Below are positions 11,791-20,609 of a stretch of DNA of 64,000 nucleotides, piece after piece (the first letter of the stretch is position 1; each line of letters begins with the position of its first letter). Origin of the DNA: Eumeta japonica (Eukaryota > Arthropoda > Insecta > Lepidoptera > Psychidae); assembly GCA_005406025.1 (NCBI GenBank), contig BGZK01001438.1, positions 1 to 64,000 on the forward strand, written 5' to 3'. The position numbers and the translations under genes are program-made. The notes beneath the pieces were generated by a model, which ran no database searches, was not told the DNA's origin, and saw only the letters and a list, made by a program, of their open reading frames with translations.

Positions 11791-13837
11791 TTCCCCACCC
11801 GAGAAAATCGATAGAGTCACAAAAAATATACAAATAAAAATTCACAAAATAGAATAATTCGATGTGACAACGGGTTTTGGTGTATACAAATGATAAATCA
11901 AAATTATAAATCTTCGGAGAGTTCCCAAGACACGGTAAAAACTAGTGGATGTATTAGCAATATTAGCACATACATATATATACAATTTATATCAACTATT
12001 GGTCAAGAAGACTACACGGACAAATTGTAACAGCTAGAAAAGAATGATTCGTTTGTTGTGAAGTTTAGAAAACGGTTTTTTCTCGCTTAAACAACCTGTT
12101 AGGAATGCTTAGTTGAGCGAAATAAAATTTGAATATGGTTAAATATTGACTTTAAATTTTCAAATTTAATACTTTCAATGTTTTCCCTATAACAAAGTTT
12201 TATACAACAACAAGACGTAACGGTCAAGATGTAACACACCGAGTTTGTTATGAGCCGCCCTGGTAACTACATTGGTTATTTTTTGCCTTGGATGAATTAG
12301 TCCGCTCAACAAGTTCGAAAACGTGAAAATTAGATATAGAGGTCCTAAAAATATAAACGATAACTCATTTGATTCGGAATCACCTTTAGAAAAATGAAAA
12401 TTAAGGATTTTGGTGAAGGTAAAAAATTGCAACTGTTATTCACAAAATAAGATGTAAAAATATGGTATGTAGTTTTTTGTTCATAACTCGAAAAGTATTA
12501 AGATTTAAGCCATTTTAAAAAAAGTTTGTTAAAGAAAAAAAAACTTTCAATAAAAAAGTCTTAACTTTTAGAACTCTATCTCCATTATTTATAATTTTAA
12601 TTTGACGTGGAAAATAGGGCTCCGCGTGGCTGTCATGGCATGCGCCGCCGCCGCTAAAGAGAGTATATCAGTTAAAATACTTTTTTATAACATAAAATGC
12701 TATTTTAATAGTTTGAAAATGATGATATCTTCTAAACACTTGAAAAAATCGAGCATCGTTAAATAAAAGTTTATCACCATTTTTCAAAAAGTTATACAAT
12801 TCTTAAATAACAAATTTTTCCCCAATCTCCGTTGGCATAAATAATGGGATAAAAGGAGCCCTTTTGATATAAATACTTCATGAGATCCTTTGGTAAAAGT
12901 TCATAAAAGTTTATTAGTTTGTTAATTACTATTTGTTTCGTGACAACTATTTAAAAATGACATAATCAAAAAATATTGATAAAAACATATTTTATTAAAG
13001 CACACATGCTTCGGAAATTTCAAGTCCGTCATATATCCACGATTTGTATGCATATCTATAGATTTTATTTTGAATTAGCTATAGTATCAATAATAAAACT
13101 TCACTGCATGGCAATACGAAAAATCAACCATAAGGATGTAACTGGAATAATCCAGAGAATGCAGCCGATTGGGAGACAAGTGACATTTATACTAAAGCAA
13201 ATAAACACCAATTGTGATAAACACATTCAATACTTAAGTTTACGAACATATCAATAAACAACGTAAAGAATTGTTTTGAGCGAGAGAATGTCGGAAACAG
13301 ACGAACGCCAACTCCCCGCGGCGCTCGCGACGTCTGTTTTCACGGACCCTAACATAGGTTTTGAAAATTGCTAATTAATATATTATATGTATTTAAATAA
13401 TTGGACTGTATTACTATTGCTTTATTCTATGATTCACATTTTTATACATTATTGCAAATATGTAATATAATAAAGTAAATATAGGGAAATACCCGTAAAG
13501 TCAAATTAATAAATGAAATCAGTATTTAGTCAATCACAGTTGGTGTATAAAGGCTAAGATTAGGTTTTATCTTTATGTAATTTAGACTCAATATTATATC
13601 CCATTTAACCATACACATTTATATTTCAATTTAACAGGACTACTTGTTAACTTTCGTCGGTGTACCGTACGAGTTGCGGTAGTCCGGTCCACTAGGTGGA
13701 TACGTACAGAAGTAGTCGTTTGGTCACGCACAAGTGCGCACGTCGAGCGCCTTCGGTATGCGTGCAATGAACGCTGTAGCACTATTTCATATACTGTTTA
13801 AAAACCTTTTTACTCATGAAATTTTGTTTCTTTTTAG
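11791..13837. other. Non-coding AT-rich stretch
   Basis: A small GC-rich patch at ~13285-13345. The frames at 12187-12432 and 12976-13257 show no domain. Nothing else recognised. Confidence 0.45.
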
Positions 13838-13945
13838 AAGGCGGATAACGCACTGGTAATTCCTCTGGGGTTGCGAGTGTTCACGGACGGCAATGCTGTC
13901 ATCTACTCTCTAAAGACTTATATGTTTGTTTTGCCACTTAATAGG
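13838..13945 (+). repeat. Lepidopteran LINE/SINE 3' tail fragment
   Basis: The stretch AAGGCGGATAACGCACTGG, then AATTCCTCTGGGGTTGCGAG, then TGTTCACGGACGGCAATG and the final GTTTGTTTTGCCACTTAATA follow the order of a tail repeat found many times in moth genomes (GGCGGGTAACGCACTGG... ending in TTTGCC). It lies ~280 bp before the reverse-transcriptase fragment at 14.2 kb and on the same strand, so it is not that element's own 3' tail. Confidence 0.6.
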
Positions 13946-14221
13946 GTATAATTAGCCATTGAATATCGAAACAAATTAAAATACATGTGTTTTTCGAACG
14001 AAAATTGTCAACTCAAAGTTATGGTTGGTGTGTGAACTGTGAAAAAACCGTGGACGCTATGAGTTCAACCGAAGTACCACGCCATGACCATCATGTGACG
14101 GTGTGACGCATCTACGCTTTACATTATCACATTTTTAATTACTTTAAAATATTCTATATTGTCCGTGGCTATTCTGCTTATCCGTGGAAGGCTGTCTGTA
14201 TGATTTGAAAGAATATGAGTG

Positions 14222-14870
14222 AGACTAAAAACCGGTAAGTTCCTTGTCAAGTGCTTCCTGTACGTCGACAATCACGTAATCCTTGCGCCGTCGGCGTCCA
14301 AGTTGCAGACGATGAATCACTAAAATGAATGATTCTGTTAAGAAATGGAATATGAAAGTAAATGTCAGCAAGACTGAAGTGAACTCGAAAGCATGACTGT
14401 ATGCGATATGTACAATATATGAGGTGAGAGAGTCAACAAATGAAGAAGGTTGTATATTTAGTCTGTTTACGAACGACGGTAAACATGACAGAGATATCGA
14501 AAGAAGAATAAATGCGGGAAATCCAGCGAATGGAGCCTTACTAGCTACAATGAATAGTAAAAGTGTCTCACAAAAAACGCCTTTGCTATTCATAATGTGA
14601 TACTGATTTCTATGCTTATACATTGTAGTAAAAGTTGGGCATGGCAGAAGAAAAATGAAAGTAAACTTGACGCTCGTAATACATGTGGAATATATTTGAA
14701 AGACAGTGGTGTAGGAACAGTGATGTCACAGAGCGGTATAGTTTGGAAAAAAATATATTAACTCGTGTAAGAAAGGTATGCTGCGGTGATTTGACCCACT
14801 GGATGGTCCACTGGTGGTGTGGCCCGTTTGGATGACGGGTAAGGAAAGTAGACTGACAAAACAATTAGCG
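14222..14870 (+). pseudogene. Decayed LINE reverse-transcriptase C-terminal fragment
   Basis: Plus-strand reading shows GKFLVKCFLYVDNHVILAPS from 14234, a frameshift, then MNDSVKKWNMKVNVSKTE (~14322), SLFTNDGKHDRDIERRINAG (~14460), NGALLATMNSKSVSQ (~14525), VKVGHGRRKMKV, KKGMLRWFD-like and SRLTKQL (~14850). This is the palm-to-thumb part of a non-LTR reverse transcriptase common in insects. The usual YADD catalytic box reads YVDN here, so the copy is dead even before its stops are counted. Both termini of the element are missing. The long minus-strand frames 14225-14623 and 14616-14864 are shadows. Confidence 0.75.
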
Positions 14871-15382
14871 ACATTATATTAACCCTTCGTTATGTTATGC
14901 CGCTTATCAAAAAACCATTTTAAAGGTTTCCTTGATCGTATCTAACGAACTTTCAATCCATCAATAAATACAGTGTCTATAGTCACACATCGAATTCGTT
15001 ATATCTTTGCAATTTTTCCTTTTATATGGGATCAAACTTCCAAATTGATGTAAATTGTACTTAATTTTTCGTTTAAGAAAAATAAATTTGATAATAGTAT
15101 TTACAAACTTTATTATGACACACATAATAAGTATACGAGGGGAATTGTTTGAAATTTGATGTAATCACTTAAATCCCTAATATTGACTTCAGCGATTAAC
15201 TTTTAGTTTTAAATATAAATACATGGACAAAACCTGGAGTAAATATTAGCAGCCCAATTTATTCAAGAATGTTGCAAAAATCTATGAGTGAAAGAATCGA
15301 TTCATTAGTTCAGTTTAGTAGTAAAAATACCTGGATAAAACTGGGAAAAAAATGCTGTTTTTTTTTATTATTTAGATACCTT

Positions 15383-15490
15383 CCCCGCGCGTGCATACAA
15401 AATATTAACTAATTTTCACCGTAATCGGTTCAATGGATCAGGCACGCATTGAGGACAAATAGGCTTACATTGATTTTTATTTATATAGAT
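15383..15490 (+). repeat. LINE/SINE-like 3' tail fragment
   Basis: CCCCGCGCGTGCATAC, CACCGTAATCGGTTCAATG, GATCAGGCACGCATTGAG, GACAAATAGGCTTACATTG and the terminal TTTATTTATATAGATGAA resemble the 'accgtaatcggtccagyngttc...gacaaacatacata...tttatatatatagat' tail found in many insect non-LTR elements. It sits just left of repeat copy 4. Confidence 0.45.
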
Positions 15491-15523
15491 GAAGAAAAAA
15501 CATGCAACCAAAATAAATAAGCA

Positions 15524-15993
15524 TTTTGACGTGACAACGTCTTAAATTAGGTTGCGGCTGGGAGTCACTTATGAAAAATGTAACGCTCGGTAACGTAACG
15601 ATGAGTCACCGAACGAGAGAGAGGCCCGCCGAATGCCTTGCGTCTCTCTCCCACTCAACTATGATCGGTCTGCCGCGCGCGCAGCACTAGAGAATTAGTG
15701 CATAGCTTGCAAATGTATTGCAAGTTATTGTATGTATATTTGTATATAAATACGTATGTATGTGTAAAGGTAAAAATAAAATTTTGTTAATATGAAATTC
15801 AGTGCGAGATTCTTTGTATAAATTAATGTTTTAAATATAATTCTTTGTATAAATAAATGTTTTAAATTGTTACTATTATTTCATCCTTCTTCCTACTATA
15901 CGAATGAATATTCACATTAAAATGATTTTACCATTCAAAGTCGTTGTCACGTAAAACTTTCGCCCGTATACCGACTTTACAGGCAACCAAATT
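15524..15993 (-). mobile_element. ~460-bp non-autonomous repeat, copy 4 (inverted)
   Basis: The only copy in reverse orientation: it begins TTTTGACGTGACAACGTC and ends GGCAACCAAATTTTTTTT. The T-run at its right is the complement of the A-run that precedes the left end of the other copies. It is one of the most complete copies, with all local palindromes intact. Confidence 0.85.
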
Positions 15994-16216
15994 TTTTTTA
16001 TTTCTTAATGTTTTAAGAATAGGTTTAAACAGGATGGCATATTTTTATTATTCTAATCTACATCAGTATTCATCCAAAGGTAATAATTTACAAAATTCGT
16101 ACATCCTAATGCGCAATAGTAGGATCGTAGAAGATCCTAAAAAGATGGGTAGAGGTGATTTCTCTTAACCGTAATTCATAGTATAATAAATAACAACACA
16201 ATTATTTATACGGATT

Positions 16217-16420
16217 TTACTTGATCGGCACAGCTCCTTTATGTATCCTCCGCAAACGTTTACGTTTTGTATTGTATAAATCGTCATTATCAAAATCTAG
16301 GGAACATAAAACTGTACATTTTCTTGGTCTCCAACACGGCTCCTGACGACTACTTCGGATAGCATCAGTCCTGCGTTCTAAAATTACTGGATCAGCAGGA
16401 ATCTTATCAAATATTAACAA
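16217..16420 (-). pseudogene. THAP-like zinc-finger fragment
   Basis: A 67-codon minus-strand frame reads FDKIPADPVILERRTDAIR, then WRPRKCTVLCSLDF, DDLYNTKRKRLRRIHKGAVP and a stop. This matches the second half of a THAP domain: the F-x-x-P-x-D-P turn, the W-x-P motif, the Cys of the second zinc pair and the AVP end. The expected C-x-x-H reads C-S-L-D, so one zinc ligand is lost. The N-terminal C-x(2-4)-C half is not visible upstream. It may be a relic of a THAP gene or of a P-element-like transposase, both of which carry this domain. Confidence 0.55.
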
Positions 16421-16869
16421 AACAAAAATTTTTCAAAAACTGTTTAAAATATGAATTCAAACACTTGTCAGTTTTTCAATTAGAAGTTCAATTAGATTAG
16501 AAGCATCCCGATAGGTTTTTAATACTTATTTATTATGTAGGAAAAAGTTTCTAATAAATTTCGTGATAAAATTAGAAATGTTTGAAGAGCTTTTAAAAAA
16601 ATGAAAGTGGAAAAACAATAATGTAATATATATTCATTTTTTATGAGTAATGGGAATCATCTTTTCATTTTAGAGTAACACTTAACTCACATCTTACGGT
16701 TATTTGAAATTGATGATTTATTAATTTGGGTAGCTTAAAATTTATACTTATAAATGAAATGTGATTTCAGAGTCTTCTTTATTCTTACAGGAATTATTTT
16801 TAGATAATTTTACAGCACAAACCGGCATTAATAAAAAATAATGACTTTTTCTCCGACAGCTTCGAAAAC

Positions 16870-17090
16870 GTGACTGACAGTCGATTTGCCAAAGCGTGCC
16901 TGTTTAGGTTCGGCATGACTTGCCGCACATTTCGTCCAGCGCGCTCCGTGTAGGCGAGGCGCCGACCGCTAGTACATGTGCGGTCGGCGCCTCGCCTCGC
17001 GGACGGGCAGCGCGAGCGGAGACGCGTGCGAGACGCCTCATCTCTATGAGCTGCAATCGAGTTAGCACCGCACGTTACACGTTGACAATA
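16870..17090. promoter_or_regulatory. CpG-rich island with perfect hairpin
   Basis: GC-rich block holding the 18-bp hairpin at 16952, and ending at an AATAAA at ~17087. It lies 2 kb upstream of the zinc-finger exon. It could be an untranslated exon, a promoter or a small RNA gene; the open frames here on both strands have no recognisable domain. Confidence 0.3.
16952..16997. repeat. Perfect 18-bp GC-rich inverted repeat (hairpin)
   Basis: Arms 16952-16969 (AGGCGAGGCGCCGACCGC) and 16980-16997 are exact reverse complements around a 10-base loop, TAGTACATGT. It stands inside a CpG-rich island (16870-17080) in otherwise AT-rich DNA. Its small loop and perfect stem suggest an RNA hairpin or a cruciform-capable site. 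Confidence 0.75.
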
Positions 17091-17376
17091 AATTTTAGAT
17101 ATGAAGATTGAAGACTTAACAATCATATATATAGGGTTAGTTAATCATATAAACATTATGTATTTGTCGCGGTTGTAGAATTTTAATTTGCATAAATTAA
17201 TCTACAAAAATTAAATCAATGCCATGCCCACGTCAAGACGAGCTAAAAAAAGTAGACACTTTTCTCGAAACATTTCGTCGTATTTAAAAACCCTTTAATC
17301 TTCAGGCTGGATAATAACTAGCTTATAAAAATAATTAATTCCCACCATAAATTTATCATGTGAGATTAATTGACAA

Positions 17377-17713
17377 GACTCACAAGACTCACAAGATAGA
17401 AACAGCACTCAAAAAGCATAATCCTTTCACTGTTAAAAAGTTAAAATATTTTATGAAAAGCGCAGCTCCTAACTCTACAAATCCTACACTTTGGTCAAAA
17501 AATGTGGCTTGGCTATTTGTGACCATCGCAAATACACTCCCGTAGATTTATGGTAACAAATTAAATTTAATATTGTGTTATGCAATAGATCTATAAAATA
17601 GCCAAGCCATACTTTTTGACTAAGAGTCGATTTAGGCCTCGTAAAGTTAGAAGCTAGGCTCATCGTGAGATGTAATAACTTTTTAACAGTGAAGACATTA
17701 TGAGCTTGTGAAT
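17377..17713. repeat. Long imperfect foldback (MITE-like), ~340 bp
   Basis: Two arms fold around a centre near 17550. Paired blocks: GACTCACAAG (17377 on) with CTTGTGAATC (17704 on); CATAATCCTTTCACTG and TTAAAAAGTTA (17418-17444) with TAACTTTTTAACAGTG and AAGACATTATG (17675-17702); CTAACTCTACAAATCCTA ... TTGGTCAAAAA ... GTGGCTTGGCTATTT (17469-17520) with AAATAGCCAAGCCATA ... CTTTTTGACTAA ... TAGGCCTCGTAAAGTTAG (17596-17650). No ORF of interest. A 61-codon frame at 17360-17545 lies wholly in the left arm and is not a gene. It could be a MITE or a source of hairpin small RNA. Confidence 0.7.
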
Positions 17714-19080
17714 CTCGACCATCGATTTACATGACATATTTTTGGTGGTTACTATTTCTTTAATATTTTCAATGATATCGTAATTAAAAGAAGATATGTC
17801 TCATTTTCGATCATTATTTGCATTGCACGTTCAAACTGCTCAGACATACGACATTTGTTAGACTACCTTTGTTCCGTCGATACATCTGTCACACGTATTC
17901 ACTTAGAAACTATATATTATGATATGTATATTTGAATGACATTGCGTTAAACAATTTCCTAAAAAATGTGATACAAAATTCTAGTTTTAACTTATGAGGT
18001 TTGTTTGGAATTGAACGTGAACAACTTAAAAGAGTGTTTTGAGGACATCATCTAGGGTGTTACATTCAAGCTCTTTGAAGCGCCACTTCTAAAATGTGCG
18101 CATAATAAATTACGTCATATCAATATTTGTGTAATAGTTTTAAAAAATAATTTTTGAACATGACTATCCTCAACTTATCCTTGAAAGAGTTGTGTAAAAT
18201 AATATGAGAAATTTTAATATAGATAAGAAAATATATACTGAAGGAAAGTTATCATATGCTACAACACACATTAAAAAATATTAATTAAAATAGGGTAGTT
18301 TAGTGATATATAAAATATATTTTGTATTTATATTTATTGTTGAATTATGTAAGTTAACTACATTGTGAATAAAAATGAAATGTTTAAAAACATTGAACTA
18401 TAAGCCATCAAAAATTGTATGCCATCTCCTTCTTGCAAAACGGAGTTTTGACATTAATTTGTATGTGGCTTGTAAGCAATGACGTCATCATGTACGTACA
18501 TCGTTGCACACGTACACCATGTACGTTGCCTTCTCTGTCTAACTACCAATTTAAAAAAGTCATCACCTAGGTATTATTATTACAGGTACCGAAAAAGAAA
18601 ACACTTTCATTACACTCTTACTCAAATGGATAACTTTTACAAAGCGTTAAAAACAGTAATTGAAAAAAATAGTAAACTATCATAATATACTATCATTATT
18701 TGGATGCATGTGGTTATGAAGTAGTACAAGTCATATCAAAATATGTTAATGTATTACCATAGGGAACATTAAACGCACGAAACTGATAGGGATTGATACA
18801 ATTTAGTTGTAGTGTAAAATAAGTCATTATAGGAAAACAGTATATCTGTAGAACACAACACGAAACAATCCGTGCATAACGTATGTAGTATAGCGATTAT
18901 TTGACGACAATAGTGTTAATAACAGTAAACAAGTAATATGAGTTTAAAGTTCCTAAGTCATATAGTGGTAAATTCCACAATTTACTACGCAGATTAGACA
19001 TGGTTTATTATGTATTACGCATTAAGAGTCTTGAGAAACGTGACAAAAACTTTTGATATATTCGCATATATTTAATAGAA
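17714..19080. other. Non-coding stretch immediately upstream of the zinc-finger exon
   Basis: Probably intron or 5' flank. TGACGTCATCATG at ~18480 is a CRE-like palindrome (TGACGTCA), followed by ATGTACGTACAT. No ORF of note. Confidence 0.4.
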
Positions 19081-19115
19081 ACGTACGTTTGTGTGTTACC
19101 AGGTAGCACAGCAGG
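19081..19115 (+). other. Candidate splice acceptor(s) upstream of the zinc-finger exon
   Basis: A T/G-rich stretch runs into a series of AG dinucleotides at 19102 (TTACCAG), 19106, 19111 and 19114. The in-frame TAG at 19104-19106 means an acceptor at 19102 would make this exon's first bases untranslated, whereas acceptors at 19106, 19111 or 19114 would allow coding to enter from an upstream exon. Seen: the AG series and the stop. Inferred: that splicing happens here at all. Confidence 0.4.
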
Positions 19116-19131
19116 GTGGCGGCCTGGAGGT

Positions 19132-19152
19132 ATGGACCATTGGGCGTGGTGA
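19132..19152 (+). other. Possible short upstream ORF (6 codons)
   Basis: If this part is 5' UTR, an out-of-frame ATG at 19132 (context GAGGTATGG) opens a six-codon frame, MDHWAW, ending in TGA at 19150-19152. It lies 17 bases before the ATG at 19170. Such an arrangement could lower translation from 19170 or favour re-initiation at 19203. It is irrelevant if the exon is coding from its acceptor. Confidence 0.3.
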
Positions 19153-19169
19153 GGGGCGCGCGCCGCCCC

Positions 19170-20609
19170 ATGAAGCTGGGGGGCGGGGCGCCGCCGGCCA
19201 CGATGGCCGCGCCTGCGCCCACGCCCGCGCCCGCCGATCCCGAGCTGCTGCTGTCCGCCTGCTGGCTCGACCCTAAGCTGGAGGACGCGCCGGCCACTTC
19301 GCCCGACCCGCGCGCCGCCGCGGACCTGCTGGACTCGCTGCTGGCCGCACCCGCGCCGCTCGCCGAGCTAAAACCCCCGCCGCTGCCGCCCTTCACGGGC
19401 TATACCGGCCACCTTTCCATCAACGGCATTTCCGGACATCACTTTCACGCGATCGCGCAACGGCTACCGGAGGAAAACAACAACTATCCTACTCAGAGCG
19501 GTTACGGTGCAGACCAAAACGTCGTGTCGAGCTCGACGTGCGGAGCCGACGCAGACACGCCCGAGCTCGACGACGTCAAGCCGTTCCCGTTGGATGCGGA
19601 CGGGGATTCGGAGCTTTTTCCAAGTCCTTCGGATGCCGCCGATTCTTGCGCACGTGCCGCACCGCCTGATTCGCCACCTGCGAAAATGTTCGGGGGCGAT
19701 TGTGCCCAACCTAAATCCGAAATGTACGACATTTCGTCCATCGAAGACATCGCTGCGATCATCGGCTCCGCCATCGCTGATACCACGGTGCCCTCGCAAC
19801 CCGAGGACCCCGAAAGAAACGCTTCACGCGACAGTTGGATGGACCTCGACGCTTGGATCGAAGGCGCGTGCAGTCAGCACGACAAAATCGTTTCGCAAGA
19901 TGACCTTTCGGAATTCGTTTTACCTAACTCGCCACAACATACGCACCATTCGGGAGACTATGCGACCAAACTTGATTTTCCTTGTAAGTCGAGCCAAGAA
20001 TTCATACAGAAGAATCTCAGCCAGGCAGGATCGACGCTGCACACATTACTGACGCACGGCTACATGCCATTGCTACAGAACCGACTGCAAAACGGACCTC
20101 CGGTAAAACAGGAGGCGCCGAGCTCCACTAGCTACGGCATGGACGTGATTTCGACGTCGAGTCCGCCCGGCAACGCCGTCTCGACCACCGACAGCTTGCT
20201 ATTGAACGGGCGTTATGTGCCGCACCACTACGCGCTCGGGCTCAAGCCCGACGGCCTCAGCAGCCCGGAGCGCCTGCTCGGCAACTACCCGCACACCACG
20301 ACGGGCACGCCGCTCGCCGTCAAGAACAAGCGCAGCCGCGCCAAGCAGAAGCAGCAGGGGGCGCAGGTGGCCAGCAGCGTCGCTTTTCAGAGCGCGGCCG
20401 AACTGAGCGGTCTGCTCGGCAAGGAGAAGCCCGTGCACCGCTGTGGAGTGTGCAATCGCGGCTTTCTCAACAAATCTAACATAAAAGTGCACCTGCGCAC
20501 GCACACCGGCGAAAAGCCGTTCCGGTGCGACGTCTGCGCAAAGGCGTTCCGCCAGAAGGCGCATCTTATCAAGCATCAGCAGATCCACAAGCGGATCGGT
20601 CGCGACTGA
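19170..20609 (+). CDS. Two-finger C2H2 zinc-finger transcription factor (probably the terminal coding exon)
   Basis: Open frame of 479 codons from the ATG at 19170 to TGA at 20607-20609, GC-rich and codon-biased unlike its surroundings. Two adjacent C2H2 fingers sit at the extreme C-terminus: Cys425/Cys428/His441/His445 and Cys453/Cys456/His469/His473, joined by the classical TGEKPFR linker; the protein ends in HKRIGRD. A basic stretch at about 385-394 (KNKRSRAKQK) is a likely nuclear signal. The N-terminal 380 residues lack a recognised domain. They are rich in Ala/Pro/Ser/Asp, with an Ile/Asp-rich helix-like segment at 185-205, an acidic-aromatic patch SWMDLDAWIEGA at 222-233 (possible activation domain) and a VKQE sumoylation consensus at 312-315. 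Start: ATG 19170 has a weak context, while the in-frame ATG 19203 (codon 12) has A at -3 and G at +4 and may be used instead. The frame stays open upstream to a TAG at 19104-19106, so upstream coding exons joined at an acceptor near 19106-19114 are also possible. Inferred role: DNA-binding regulator. I do not recognise the orthologue, so no symbol is given. Confidence 0.9.
   Translation: MKLGGGAPPATMAAPAPTPAPADPELLLSACWLDPKLEDAPATSPDPRAAADLLDSLLAAPAPLAELKPPPLPPFTGYTGHLSINGISGHHFHAIAQRLPEENNNYPTQSGYGADQNVVSSSTCGADADTPELDDVKPFPLDADGDSELFPSPSDAADSCARAAPPDSPPAKMFGGDCAQPKSEMYDISSIEDIAAIIGSAIADTTVPSQPEDPERNASRDSWMDLDAWIEGACSQHDKIVSQDDLSEFVLPNSPQHTHHSGDYATKLDFPCKSSQEFIQKNLSQAGSTLHTLLTHGYMPLLQNRLQNGPPVKQEAPSSTSYGMDVISTSSPPGNAVSTTDSLLLNGRYVPHHYALGLKPDGLSSPERLLGNYPHTTTGTPLAVKNKRSRAKQKQQGAQVASSVAFQSAAELSGLLGKEKPVHRCGVCNRGFLNKSNIKVHLRTHTGEKPFRCDVCAKAFRQKAHLIKHQQIHKRIGRD

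Noticed and set aside
11459..11857. 132-codon plus frame and its 110-codon antisense partner
   Set aside because: The plus frame starts inside repeat copy 3; both frames are kept open by the CpG island's composition.
14225..14864. Two minus-strand frames of 132 and 82 codons
   Set aside because: Antisense of the decayed reverse transcriptase.
15944..16168. 74-codon plus frame
   Set aside because: Begins inside repeat copy 4 and has no domain.
17360..17545. 61-codon plus frame
   Set aside because: Lies in the left arm of the foldback; open by chance.
19022..19396. 124-codon minus-strand frame, Ser/Gly/Ala-rich
   Set aside because: Antisense shadow of the GC-rich start of the zinc-finger exon.
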